Positions 9,194 through 16,622 of a stretch of 64,000 nt of DNA are shown here, piece after piece (position 1 is the stretch's first letter; each line of letters starts with the position of its first letter). The translations under genes and the position numbers were made by a program. The DNA lies in the NCBI RefSeq assembly GCF_019239235.1, contig NZ_JAAZTS010000005.1:1-64000 (forward strand), given 5' to 3'. The notes beneath the pieces are model-generated. The model was not told the origin of the DNA, ran no database searches, and was given only the letters and a program-made list of their open reading frames with translations. The stretch comes from Caecibacteroides pullorum. GTDB taxonomy: Bacteria; Bacteroidota; Bacteroidia; Bacteroidales; Bacteroidaceae.

Positions 9194-9952
9194 ATGAAAA
9201 AACAGTTATTGGTTTATGCATTCGCCCTGTGTTGTGGACTATGTTCCTGCGGACAAAATCCAACAAACTTGCGCATCATGTCCTACAACGTGCACAACTG
9301 CATCGGGCTGGACAACGTACGCGACTACAACCGCATTGCAAACGTAATCAAACAAGCGACACCGGATATAGTAGCCCTTCAAGAACTGGACAGTGTAACC
9401 CAACGCAACGATGGTGTCTACGCCCTGAAAGAACTGGAAACTCTCACCGGCATGCACGGCCTTTTTGCCTCAGCCATTCCCTTTCAGGGAGGCAGCTACG
9501 GCATCGGACTGCTGTCCAAAGAGCAGCCATTGAGTTACAAGAAAATTCCCATGCCCGGACGCGAAGAACAGCGAACCATGATTGTGGCCGAATTCAAGGA
9601 CTACGTGTTCTGCGCCACCCACCAGTCACTGACGCCCGAAGACCAGCTGACAGCTGTACAGGACATCCTGAAAGCGGTGGAAGGATACCATAAGCCCGTC
9701 CTGCTGGCAGGCGATATGAACTCCCGCCCCACCGAAAAGCCCCAGATGGAACTGAAACGGCACTTCACCGCACTGAACGATACCACCGCCTATACATTCC
9801 CAGCCGACCGTCCCGACTGCTGTATCGACTACATCTACGGGTATACGGCAAACGGATACGAATTCAAGGTGCTGCAACAGAGCGTTTTGCCGGAGACTGT
9901 TGCATCGGACCACCGGCCCGTACAGGTGGACGTGCAAGTACTGAAAAAGTAA
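9194..9952 (+). CDS. Endonuclease/exonuclease/phosphatase family lipoprotein
   Basis: The protein has 252 residues. The N terminus MKKQLLVYAFALCCGLCSC is a lipoprotein signal with a lipobox LCSC ending at Cys19, so the product is exported and lipid-anchored. The rest is an EEP (DNase I-like) domain: MSYNVHNC, ALQELDSV with the metal-binding Glu, LLAGDMNSRP with Asp/Asn, and SDHRPVQVD with the catalytic Asp-His. The substrate could be a phosphodiester in nucleic acid, a sphingolipid or a sugar phosphate; the sequence does not decide. It may be transcribed with the oxidoreductase 14 bases upstream. Confidence 0.9.
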   Translation: MKKQLLVYAFALCCGLCSCGQNPTNLRIMSYNVHNCIGLDNVRDYNRIANVIKQATPDIVALQELDSVTQRNDGVYALKELETLTGMHGLFASAIPFQGGSYGIGLLSKEQPLSYKKIPMPGREEQRTMIVAEFKDYVFCATHQSLTPEDQLTAVQDILKAVEGYHKPVLLAGDMNSRPTEKPQMELKRHFTALNDTTAYTFPADRPDCCIDYIYGYTANGYEFKVLQQSVLPETVASDHRPVQVDVQVLKK

Positions 9953-9988
9953 AATTGATACGTTTTTCAAAAAAAACATGGAATATTG

Positions 9989-10018
9989 TTTGCATTTCAA
10001 AGAAAAGCATTACATTTG
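9989..10018 (+). promoter_or_regulatory. Promoter of the aromatic amino acid operon
   Basis: TTTG at 9989-9992, an 18-base spacer and TACATTTG at 10011-10018 match the Bacteroidetes promoter. Transcription would start near 10025, about 20 bases before the leader peptide ATG. This puts the leader ORF and attenuator inside the 5' untranslated region of pheA. Confidence 0.8.
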
Positions 10019-10045
10019 CCGACGAAATAACAACAAAAGCAAAAT

Positions 10046-10132
10046 ATGAACCTGTTTACTTACGCATATTACTTCTTCTTTTACTTTTACTTTAGCCACA
10101 AAGTAGAGCGGGAGTTTGTATGTGTCAAGTGA
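10046..10132 (+). CDS. Phe/Tyr-rich leader peptide of the attenuator
   Basis: A 28-codon ORF, ATG at 10046 and TGA at 10130-10132, lies between the promoter and pheA. Residues 4-16 read FTYAYYFFFYFYF, 11 aromatic residues of 13; over the whole peptide there are 7 Phe and 5 Tyr. It is too short for a normal gene prediction. Its position before a terminator hairpin, and its composition matching the products of the downstream operon, identify it as a leader peptide like those of enterobacterial pheA. Low Phe-tRNA or Tyr-tRNA would stall the ribosome on codons 4-16. Identification rests on composition and context only. Confidence 0.85.
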   Translation: MNLFTYAYYFFFYFYFSHKVEREFVCVK

Positions 10133-10212
10133 CAGTGACGCTTAAGAACTGAATAGAGAACTGAAATAAAAGATATGGATCCCGCTCCCATTGATTGGAA
10201 GCGGGATTTTTT
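10106..10212 (+). promoter_or_regulatory. Transcription attenuator: antiterminator and terminator
   Basis: The terminator is a stem of ATCCCGCT (10179-10186) with AGCGGGAT (10200-10207), extended by a few more pairs, followed by six T (10207-10212). The leader codons 21-23 contain GAGCGGGA at 10106-10113. This is perfectly complementary to TCCCGCTC at 10180-10187, the left arm of the terminator, so the two structures are mutually exclusive. A ribosome stalled at the aromatic codons (10055-10093) leaves 10106-10113 free to form the antiterminator. A ribosome that reaches the stop at 10130 covers it and the terminator forms. The logic follows classical attenuation; the folding was not computed. 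Confidence 0.8.
10179..10212 (+). terminator. Intrinsic terminator in the pheA leader
   Basis: An 8-bp GC-rich stem, extended to about 10 of 11 pairs around a 7-base loop, ends in TTTTTT. It is 15 bases before pheA and so would stop transcription of the operon unless disrupted by the upstream alternative pairing. Confidence 0.85.
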
Positions 10213-10226
10213 GTTAATACAACGAT

Positions 10227-11075
10227 ATGAAACGAATAGCCATCCAAGGAACACTGGGTTCCTTCCACGACATTGCAGCACACCGATACTTTGAAGGAGA
10301 AGACATCGAACTGATCTGCTGCGCTACGTTTGAAGACGTGTTCAAGTCCATCCGCCACGACAGCCAGGTCATCGGCATGCTGGCCATCGAGAACACCATT
10401 GCAGGCAGCCTGCTCTACAACAACGAACTGCTGCGACAGAGCGGCACGCAAATCATCGGCGAACACAAACTGCGCATCTCGCACAGTTTCGTCTGCCTGC
10501 CCGAAGAAGACTGGGACGACATCACCGAGGTCAACTCGCACCCCATCGCCCTGATGCAATGCCGCGAATTCCTGAGCCAACATCCGAATATCAAGGTGGT
10601 GGAAGGCGAAGATACCGCCCTCAGTGCCGAAATCATCAAAAAGGAACACCTGAAAGGGCACGCCGCCATCTGCTCGAAAGCCGCAGCCGAACTCTACGGC
10701 ATGAAGGTGTTGCAGGAGGGCATCGAAACAAACAAGCACAACTTCACCCGCTTCCTTGTAGTGGCAGACCCGTGGCAGGTGGACGAACTGAACCGCCACC
10801 GCAACCGCGAACCCAACAAAGCCAGTCTGGTATTCACCCTGCCCCACACCGAGGGGAGCCTTTCGCAAGTACTGTCCATTCTCTCATTCTATCGCATCAA
10901 CCTGACCAAAATCCAGTCACTGCCCATCATCGGACGGGAATGGGAATACCAGTTCTACGTTGACGTCATGTTCGACCAACTCTTGAGATACAAACAGGCG
11001 CTTGCCGCCATCAGCCCACTGACCAAAGAATTAAAGATATTAGGAGAATACGAAGATGGAAAATCAACACTGTAA
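10227..11075 (+). CDS. pheA: Prephenate dehydratase
   Basis: The 282-residue protein converts prephenate to phenylpyruvate in phenylalanine synthesis. The catalytic part (about 1-180) begins IAIQGTLGSFHDIAA and contains LAIENTIAGS and the essential Thr-Arg-Phe in HNFTRFLVV. An ACT domain (about 195-275) follows, with GSLSQVLSILSFYRINLTKI. The usual phenylalanine-binding ESRP motif is replaced by QSLP, and GALV by GSLS, so feedback may differ from the E. coli enzyme. No chorismate mutase domain is attached; that activity sits on the DAHP synthase two genes on. It is the first structural gene after the attenuator and overlaps the next gene by 20 bases. Confidence 0.94.
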   Translation: MKRIAIQGTLGSFHDIAAHRYFEGEDIELICCATFEDVFKSIRHDSQVIGMLAIENTIAGSLLYNNELLRQSGTQIIGEHKLRISHSFVCLPEEDWDDITEVNSHPIALMQCREFLSQHPNIKVVEGEDTALSAEIIKKEHLKGHAAICSKAAAELYGMKVLQEGIETNKHNFTRFLVVADPWQVDELNRHRNREPNKASLVFTLPHTEGSLSQVLSILSFYRINLTKIQSLPIIGREWEYQFYVDVMFDQLLRYKQALAAISPLTKELKILGEYEDGKSTL

Positions 11076-12252
11076 TAAAACTACAAACTACAAGCCGGCC
11101 GACCGCTTGGCCTCGGTCAGCGAATACTACTTCTCGCGCAAGCTGAAGGAAGTGGCCCAGATGAACGCACAGGGTATGGACATCATCAGCCTGGGCATCG
11201 GCAGCCCCGACATGCCGCCCTCGGCCAAAACCATAGAGACCTTATGCGAAGCGGCACAGAACCCCGACGGACATGGATACATGCCCTACGTGGGTATCCC
11301 CGAACTGCGCAAGAGTTTCGCCGCGTGGTACAAGCGTTGGTATGGTGTAGAGCTCGACCCGCAGACCGAGATACAACCGCTCATCGGATCGAAGGAAGGT
11401 ATCCTGCACGTCACGCTGGCCTTTGTAAACCCAGGCGAGCAGGTACTGGTACCCAATCCGGGCTACCCCACCTACACCTCCCTAAGCAAAATACTAGGTG
11501 CCGAGGTGGTGAACTACAACCTGAAGGAGGAAGACAGCTGGATGCCCGACTGGGAGCAGCTGGAGGCTTTGGACACAAGCCGCGTCAAACTGATGTGGAC
11601 CAACTATCCCAACATGCCGACAGGTGCGCCCGCCACACCCGAACTTTACGAGCGTCTGGTGGACTTCGCCCGCCGGAAAGACATCATCATCGTGAACGAC
11701 AACCCATACAGCTTCATCCTGAACGACCATCCGCTGAGCATCCTCAGCGTGCCGGGCGCCAAAGAGTGCTGCATCGAGTTCAACTCCATGAGCAAGAGCC
11801 ACAACATGCCGGGCTGGCGTATCGGTATGCTGGCCTCGAACCCGCAGTTCGTGCAATGGGTGCTGAAGGTGAAGAGCAACATCGACAGCGGCATGTTCCG
11901 CGCCATGCAGCTGGCCGCCGCCACCGCCCTCGAGGCCGACGCCGACTGGTACGAAGGCAACAACCGCAACTACCGCAACCGCCGCCGGCTGGCCGGAGAA
12001 ATCATGCATACACTGGGCTGCACCTACGACGAACGGCAGGTGGGCATGTTCCTCTGGGGCCGCATTCCCGACTCTTGCAAGGACGTGGAGGAACTGACCG
12101 AACGCGTGCTCCACGAGGCCCACGTCTTCATCACTCCCGGCTTCATCTTCGGTTCGAACGGCGCACGCTACATCCGCATCTCGCTCTGCTGCAAGGACGC
12201 GAAGCTGGAAGAGGCGCTGGAGAGAATCAGGAAAATGAAGAATGAAGAATGA
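11056..12252 (+). CDS. Class I/II pyridoxal-phosphate aminotransferase (aromatic)
   Basis: The 398-residue protein is a fold-type I aminotransferase. It shows the PLP-binding blocks GSKEGILHVTLAFVNPGEQV, PNPGYPTY, NYPNMPTGA, IIIVNDNPYSF and the Schiff-base lysine in SMSKSHNMPGWRIG. The last domain carries the carboxylate-binding arginine in YIRISLCC. In this operon, between prephenate dehydratase and DAHP synthase, it most likely transaminates phenylpyruvate and 4-hydroxyphenylpyruvate. Relatives include LL-diaminopimelate aminotransferase, so specificity is an inference. Its start lies inside the end of pheA, consistent with translational coupling. The C terminus, ending KMKNEE, is encoded by a period-7 repeat array. 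Confidence 0.9.
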   Translation: MENQHCNKTTNYKPADRLASVSEYYFSRKLKEVAQMNAQGMDIISLGIGSPDMPPSAKTIETLCEAAQNPDGHGYMPYVGIPELRKSFAAWYKRWYGVELDPQTEIQPLIGSKEGILHVTLAFVNPGEQVLVPNPGYPTYTSLSKILGAEVVNYNLKEEDSWMPDWEQLEALDTSRVKLMWTNYPNMPTGAPATPELYERLVDFARRKDIIIVNDNPYSFILNDHPLSILSVPGAKECCIEFNSMSKSHNMPGWRIGMLASNPQFVQWVLKVKSNIDSGMFRAMQLAAATALEADADWYEGNNRNYRNRRRLAGEIMHTLGCTYDERQVGMFLWGRIPDSCKDVEELTERVLHEAHVFITPGFIFGSNGARYIRISLCCKDAKLEEALERIRKMKNEE

Positions 12253-12386
12253 GGAACGAAGAATTCCCAACCGCATCATTCGTAAACCACAGAACAATTA
12301 ATAAACATAAGAACATACAATGATGAATCCGTAAGAACGAGAAAGCCAACACAGCAAATTCTTCATTCATCATTCTAAATTCAATC
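12233..12386. repeat. Opposed heptad-repeat arrays between aminotransferase and DAHP synthase genes
   Basis: 12233-12265 repeats the seven-base phrase GAATGAA with small variations and runs through the stop codon of the upstream gene. 12356-12386 repeats the complementary phrase TTCATTC and ends just before the next start codon. The two arrays can pair across the 90-base interval. No gene lies in the 137 bases between the coding regions. Confidence 0.75.
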
Positions 12387-12389
12387 GTT

Positions 12390-13457
12390 ATGGAACTCGA
12401 ATTAGAGAAAATTACGCTTCCGGGCGTGGACGAAAAACGCCCCCTGGTGATTGCAGGCCCCTGCAGCGCCGAGACTGAAGAACAAGTGATGGAAACCGCA
12501 CGCCAACTGGCCGCACGCGGTATCAAGATATTCCGCGCCGGCATCTGGAAACCCCGCACCAAGCCCGGAGGCTTCGAAGGCGTGGGTGTGGACGGACTGC
12601 CCTGGCTCAAGGAAGTGAAGCAGGAGACGGGCATGTACGTATCCACCGAAGTGGCCACGGCCAAGCACGTGTTCGAGGCTCTGAAAGCCGGCATCGACAT
12701 CCTGTGGATAGGTGCACGCACGGCAGCCAACCCCTTTGCCATGCAGGAGATAGCGGATGCGCTGAAGGGCGTGGACATCCCCGTGCTGGTGAAGAACCCC
12801 GTAAACCCCGACCTCGAGCTGTGGATCGGTGCCTTGGAGCGCATCAACCAGGCCGGACTGAAACGGCTGGCAGCCATCCACCGCGGCTTCTCGGCCTACG
12901 ACAAGCGCATCTACCGTAACCTGCCGCAATGGCACATCCCCATCGAGCTACGCCGCCGCATCCCCAACCTGCCTATCCTGTGCGACCCGAGCCATATCGG
13001 CGGCAAGCGTGAGCTGGTAGCCCCGCTGTGCCAGCAGGCCATGGACCTGGGCTTCGACGGCCTCATCGTGGAGAGCCACTGCAATCCCGACTGCGCCTGG
13101 AGCGACGCCGCACAGCAGGTGACACCGGACATTCTGGACTACATTCTGAACCTGCTCGTCATCCGCGAAACCAACCAGAGCACTGAAAACCTGAACGAAC
13201 TGCGCAAGCAAATTGACGAATGTGACGACGACCTGATCCAAGTGTTGGCCAAGCGTATGCGCGTGGCCCGCGAAATTGGTACCTACAAGAAGGAGCACGG
13301 CATGACCATCCTTCAGACGGGCCGCTACAACGAGATTCTGGAGAAGCGTGGCTCGCAAGGCGCCTTGTGCGGCATGGATGCCGACTTTATCAAAAAAGTG
13401 TTCGAAGCCATACACGAAGAAAGTGTAAGACAGCAAATGGAAATCATTAACAAATGA
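12390..13457 (+). CDS. Bifunctional DAHP synthase / chorismate mutase
   Basis: The 355-residue protein fuses two domains. Residues ~1-260 are a class I-beta 3-deoxy-D-arabino-heptulosonate 7-phosphate synthase, with VIAGPCSAE, RAGIWKPRTKPGGFEG, WIGARTAANPF, VLVKNPVNP, HRGFS, CDPSHIGG and VESHCNPDCAWSDAAQQV. It condenses erythrose 4-phosphate with phosphoenolpyruvate, the first shikimate-pathway step. Residues ~268-355 are an AroQ chorismate mutase: LNELRKQIDECDDDLIQVLAKR with the usual helix spacing. Fusion of the entry enzyme with the branch-point enzyme allows prephenate or chorismate to feed back on entry. It sits between the aminotransferase and tyrA, separated from both by structured spacers. 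Confidence 0.95.
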   Translation: MELELEKITLPGVDEKRPLVIAGPCSAETEEQVMETARQLAARGIKIFRAGIWKPRTKPGGFEGVGVDGLPWLKEVKQETGMYVSTEVATAKHVFEALKAGIDILWIGARTAANPFAMQEIADALKGVDIPVLVKNPVNPDLELWIGALERINQAGLKRLAAIHRGFSAYDKRIYRNLPQWHIPIELRRRIPNLPILCDPSHIGGKRELVAPLCQQAMDLGFDGLIVESHCNPDCAWSDAAQQVTPDILDYILNLLVIRETNQSTENLNELRKQIDECDDDLIQVLAKRMRVAREIGTYKKEHGMTILQTGRYNEILEKRGSQGALCGMDADFIKKVFEAIHEESVRQQMEIINK

Positions 13458-13577
13458 AGAATGAAGAACGAAGAATGAAGAATTAGGGCTGCGCATGCGA
13501 CAGGCATACCTGTCCCCGACGCCCCTTCTTCATTCTTCGTTCTCAATTCCTCATTCTTAATTCTTAATTCTTCATTT
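13453..13577. repeat. Heptad arrays forming a long hairpin between DAHP synthase and tyrA
   Basis: 13453-13486 holds GAATGAAG-type repeats that include the upstream TGA stop, and 13526-13577 holds the complementary ATTCTTC-type repeats. 13466-13482 is an exact 17-base complement of 13526-13542. The loop contains its own small hairpin (ACAGGcataCCTGT, about 13499-13512). It would make a long intercistronic RNA stem. Confidence 0.8.
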
Positions 13578-13581
13578 TATC

Positions 13582-14355
13582 ATGAGAATCCTGATCCTCG
13601 GAGCCGGAAAGATGGGCTCCTTCTTCAATGACGTACTGAGTTTCCAGCACGAGACGGCCGTGTTCGACGTCAACCCGCACCAGCTGCGCTTCGTCTACAA
13701 CACCTACCGCTTCACCACGCTGGACGAGATAAAGGAATTTGAACCCGAGCTGGTCATCAACGCCGCCACGGTGAAATATACCCTCGAAGCCTTCCGCCAG
13801 GTGCTGCCCGTGCTTCCCAAGGACTGCATCCTGAGCGACATCGCCTCCGTGAAGACCGGTCTGAAGGCCTTCTACAAGGAAAGCGGCTTCCGCTACGTGT
13901 CCACGCACCCCATGTTCGGCCCCACGTTTGCCAGCCTCAACAACCTGAGCACGGAGAACGCCATCATCATCACCGAAGGCGACCACCTGGGCCGCATCTT
14001 CTTCAAGGACCTCTACCAGACGCTGAAGCTGAACATCTTCGAATACACGTTCGACGAGCACGACGAGACGGTAGCCTACTCCCTGTCCATCCCCTTCGTG
14101 TCGACCTTCGTCTTCGCCGCCGTGATGAAGCACCAGGACGCGCCGGGCACCACCTTCAAGAAGCACATGGCCATTGCCCGCGGCCTGATGAGCGAGGACG
14201 ACTACCTGCTGCAGGAAATCCTCTTCAACCCCCGCACGCCCGCCCAGGTGGCCAACATCCGCACGGAGCTGAAGAACCTGCTCGAAATCATCGAGAAGAA
14301 GGATGCCGACGGCATGAAGCAGTACCTGACGCGACTGCGCGAGAAGCTGAAGTAA
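13582..14355 (+). CDS. tyrA: Prephenate dehydrogenase
   Basis: The 257-residue protein begins with a Rossmann NAD(P)-binding strand MRILILGAGKMGSFF. The TyrA core includes DIASVKT, then STHPMFGPTF with the catalytic His, and a helical dimerisation domain with DETVAYSLSIPFVSTF. It oxidatively decarboxylates prephenate to 4-hydroxyphenylpyruvate, the tyrosine arm. It closes the operon started by pheA. No ACT domain is fused, so feedback control would have to come from elsewhere, consistent with control by the upstream attenuator. Downstream, ACCCCAC (14393-14399) and GTGGGGT (14402-14408) form a small palindrome without a T-run. Confidence 0.94.
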   Translation: MRILILGAGKMGSFFNDVLSFQHETAVFDVNPHQLRFVYNTYRFTTLDEIKEFEPELVINAATVKYTLEAFRQVLPVLPKDCILSDIASVKTGLKAFYKESGFRYVSTHPMFGPTFASLNNLSTENAIIITEGDHLGRIFFKDLYQTLKLNIFEYTFDEHDETVAYSLSIPFVSTFVFAAVMKHQDAPGTTFKKHMAIARGLMSEDDYLLQEILFNPRTPAQVANIRTELKNLLEIIEKKDADGMKQYLTRLREKLK

Positions 14356-14460
14356 AGGGTCCGGTCGCGGCCCACCCGCGGGATGCAACTGTACCCCACG
14401 AGTGGGGTCGAACAAGGCATTAAATTCGCCCCAACCGGACGGAATCTCGGAAATAACCCG

Positions 14461-14468
14461 TACCTTTG
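14461..14468 (+). promoter_or_regulatory. -7 element before dnaG
   Basis: TACCTTTG matches the Bacteroidetes -7 motif and lies only 8 bases before the dnaG ATG at 14477. This implies a very short leader. I see no clear TTTG at the -33 position. Confidence 0.5.
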
Positions 14469-14476
14469 TACTCCGT

Positions 14477-16582
14477 ATGATAGACCAAGCCACCATAGAC
14501 CGGATATTGGACGCGGCGCAGATTTACGATGTCGTGTCGGACTTCGTGACCCTGCGCAAGCGCGGCGTCAACTACGTGGGCCTCTGCCCCTTCCACGACG
14601 ACAAGACGCCCTCGTTCTACGTCTCGCCCGCCAAGGGCCTCTGCAAGTGCTTCGCCTGCGGCAAGGGCGGCAACGCCGTCCACTTCATCATGGAGCACGA
14701 ACAGCTCAGCTACCCCGACGCCCTGCGCTTTCTGGCCAAGAAATACGGCATCGAAATCAAGGAACGCGAACTGACGGGCGAAGAGAAGGCGGCGCAGAGC
14801 GAGCGCGAAAGCCTGTTCGTCGTCAACCAGTGGGCCTGCGACTACTTCCGCCGCACCCTGCGGCAGACCGACGAAGGTCGCAACGTCGGCATGGCCTATT
14901 TCCGCAGCCGCGGCTTCCGCGACGACATCATCGAGAAGTTCCAGCTGGGCTACTGCACCGAGAGCCACGACGCCATGGCCCGTGAGGCTCTCGCCAAAGG
15001 CTACAAGCAGGAGTATCTGGTGAAAACCGGCCTCTGTTACGAAACGGACGACCACCGCCTGCGCGACCGCTTCTGGGGGCGCGTCATCTTCCCCGTCCAC
15101 ACGCTGAGCGGCAAGGTGGTAGCCTTCGGCGGACGTGTGCTGGCCTCCGCCACCAAGGGCGTCAAGGTGAAGTACGTCAACTCGCCTGAATCGGAAATCT
15201 ATCACAAGAGCAACGAGCTCTACGGCATGTATCAGGCCAAGCAGGCCATCGTCAAGCAGGACCGCTGCTACCTGGTCGAAGGCTATACGGACGTTATCTC
15301 CATGCATCAGAGCGGGGTAGAGAACGTAGTAGCCTCGTCGGGCACAGCGCTCACCACGCAGCAGATCAAGATGATACACCGCTTCACCAACAACCTGACG
15401 GTGCTCTACGACGGCGACGCGGCCGGCATCAAGGCCTCCCTCCGAGGCATCGACATGCTGCTCGAAGAGGGGATGAACATCAAGGTGTGCCTCCTGCCCG
15501 ACGGCGACGACCCCGACTCCTATGCCCGCAAGCACAACTCCACGGAGTTCCAGGCCTTCATCCGCGAGCACGAGACGGACTTCATCCGCTTCAAGACCAA
15601 CCTGCTGATGGAAGACGCGGGCCAGGACCCCATCCGCCGGGCCGAACTGATAGGCAACATCGTGCAGAGCATCTCCGTCATCCCCGAAGCCATTGTGCGC
15701 GACGTATATATCAAGGAATGTGCCCAGCTGCTGCACGTGGAAGACCGCCTGCTCGTCTCCGAAGTGGCCAAGCGCCGCGAGAAGGAAGCCGAGCGCAAGG
15801 CCGAACAGCGCGAACGCGAACGCCGGCGCAGTACAGCTGCCGCACAACCGGCCGACAATACACAGGCACAGGCAGGCAACATCCCCACCCCTACGGCAGA
15901 CGACCTGCCGCCCGAGGCCTATACCGCCCCCTTCCCCGACGATTCTTCTATACCGACAACGGGTACCGCGGAAGCAGCGGACAGCTACACTTCCTTCATC
16001 CCCCAGGAGGGCAAGGAAGGACAGGAATTCTACCGCTACGAACGGCTCATCCTGCAGATGGTGGTCCGTTACGGCGAGCGTGTCATGTGCAACGTGGCCG
16101 ACGAAGAAGGCAAGGAAATCCCCGTGACGGTCATCGAATTCGTGGTGGCCGACCTACAGCAGGACGACCTGGCCTTCCACAATCCGCTCCACCGCCAGAT
16201 GATGACCGAAGCCGCCGCCCACCTGCACGATGAAGGCTTCCGAGCCGAGCACTACTTCCTGACACACCCCGACCCTGTCATCAGCCGCCTGAGTACGGAG
16301 CTCATCAGCGACCGCTACCAGCTGAGCAAATACCACTATAAGAATCAGAAGATTGTAACCGACGAAGAACGGCTCTACGAACTGGTGCCGCTGCTCACCA
16401 CCAACTTCAAGTATGCCATCGTCGGCGAAGAACTGAAACACATGATGCGCGCCCTGCAGGACCCCAAGGTGGTGCAGGACGAGACACAATGCAACGCCAT
16501 CATGCAACGATACAGCGAGTTGCGCGAAGTACAAAGTGTCATGGCCAAGCGTCTGGGCGACCGCGTAGTGCTCAGTTTCTAA
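14477..16582 (+). CDS. dnaG: DNA primase DnaG
   Basis: The 701-residue protein has the CHC2 zinc finger (C37, H40, C58, C61 in CPFH...CFAC), the RNA polymerase core and TOPRIM metal-binding segments LVEGYTDVISM and VLYDGDAAGIKA. A charged linker (about 430-515, rich in Glu, Arg, Ala and Pro) precedes the C-terminal helicase-binding region. It makes RNA primers for replication and associates with DnaB. The ATG at 14477 is chosen because it starts the standard N terminus MIDQATIDRIL and follows the -7 element. A longer in-frame start at 14402 would lie upstream of that element. Confidence 0.96.
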   Translation: MIDQATIDRILDAAQIYDVVSDFVTLRKRGVNYVGLCPFHDDKTPSFYVSPAKGLCKCFACGKGGNAVHFIMEHEQLSYPDALRFLAKKYGIEIKERELTGEEKAAQSERESLFVVNQWACDYFRRTLRQTDEGRNVGMAYFRSRGFRDDIIEKFQLGYCTESHDAMAREALAKGYKQEYLVKTGLCYETDDHRLRDRFWGRVIFPVHTLSGKVVAFGGRVLASATKGVKVKYVNSPESEIYHKSNELYGMYQAKQAIVKQDRCYLVEGYTDVISMHQSGVENVVASSGTALTTQQIKMIHRFTNNLTVLYDGDAAGIKASLRGIDMLLEEGMNIKVCLLPDGDDPDSYARKHNSTEFQAFIREHETDFIRFKTNLLMEDAGQDPIRRAELIGNIVQSISVIPEAIVRDVYIKECAQLLHVEDRLLVSEVAKRREKEAERKAEQRERERRRSTAAAQPADNTQAQAGNIPTPTADDLPPEAYTAPFPDDSSIPTTGTAEAADSYTSFIPQEGKEGQEFYRYERLILQMVVRYGERVMCNVADEEGKEIPVTVIEFVVADLQQDDLAFHNPLHRQMMTEAAAHLHDEGFRAEHYFLTHPDPVISRLSTELISDRYQLSKYHYKNQKIVTDEERLYELVPLLTTNFKYAIVGEELKHMMRALQDPKVVQDETQCNAIMQRYSELREVQSVMAKRLGDRVVLSF

Positions 16583-16622
16583 CCCAATCGAGCCATACCG
16601 TCAAACGATGAAGCAACAAAGA

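Noticed and set aside
10030..10226. T-box or riboswitch in front of pheA
   Set aside because: No T-box specifier or tRNA-acceptor-binding sequence and no known riboswitch core was recognised. The leader ORF plus alternative hairpins explain the region.
14393..14408. Terminator after tyrA
   Set aside because: The perfect short palindrome has only a 2-base centre and no T-run, so it does not meet the usual criteria.
14420..15847. A 475-codon open frame on the minus strand within dnaG
   Set aside because: Antisense to the primase, whose zinc finger and TOPRIM motifs are unmistakable. No homology-like pattern in the antisense frame.
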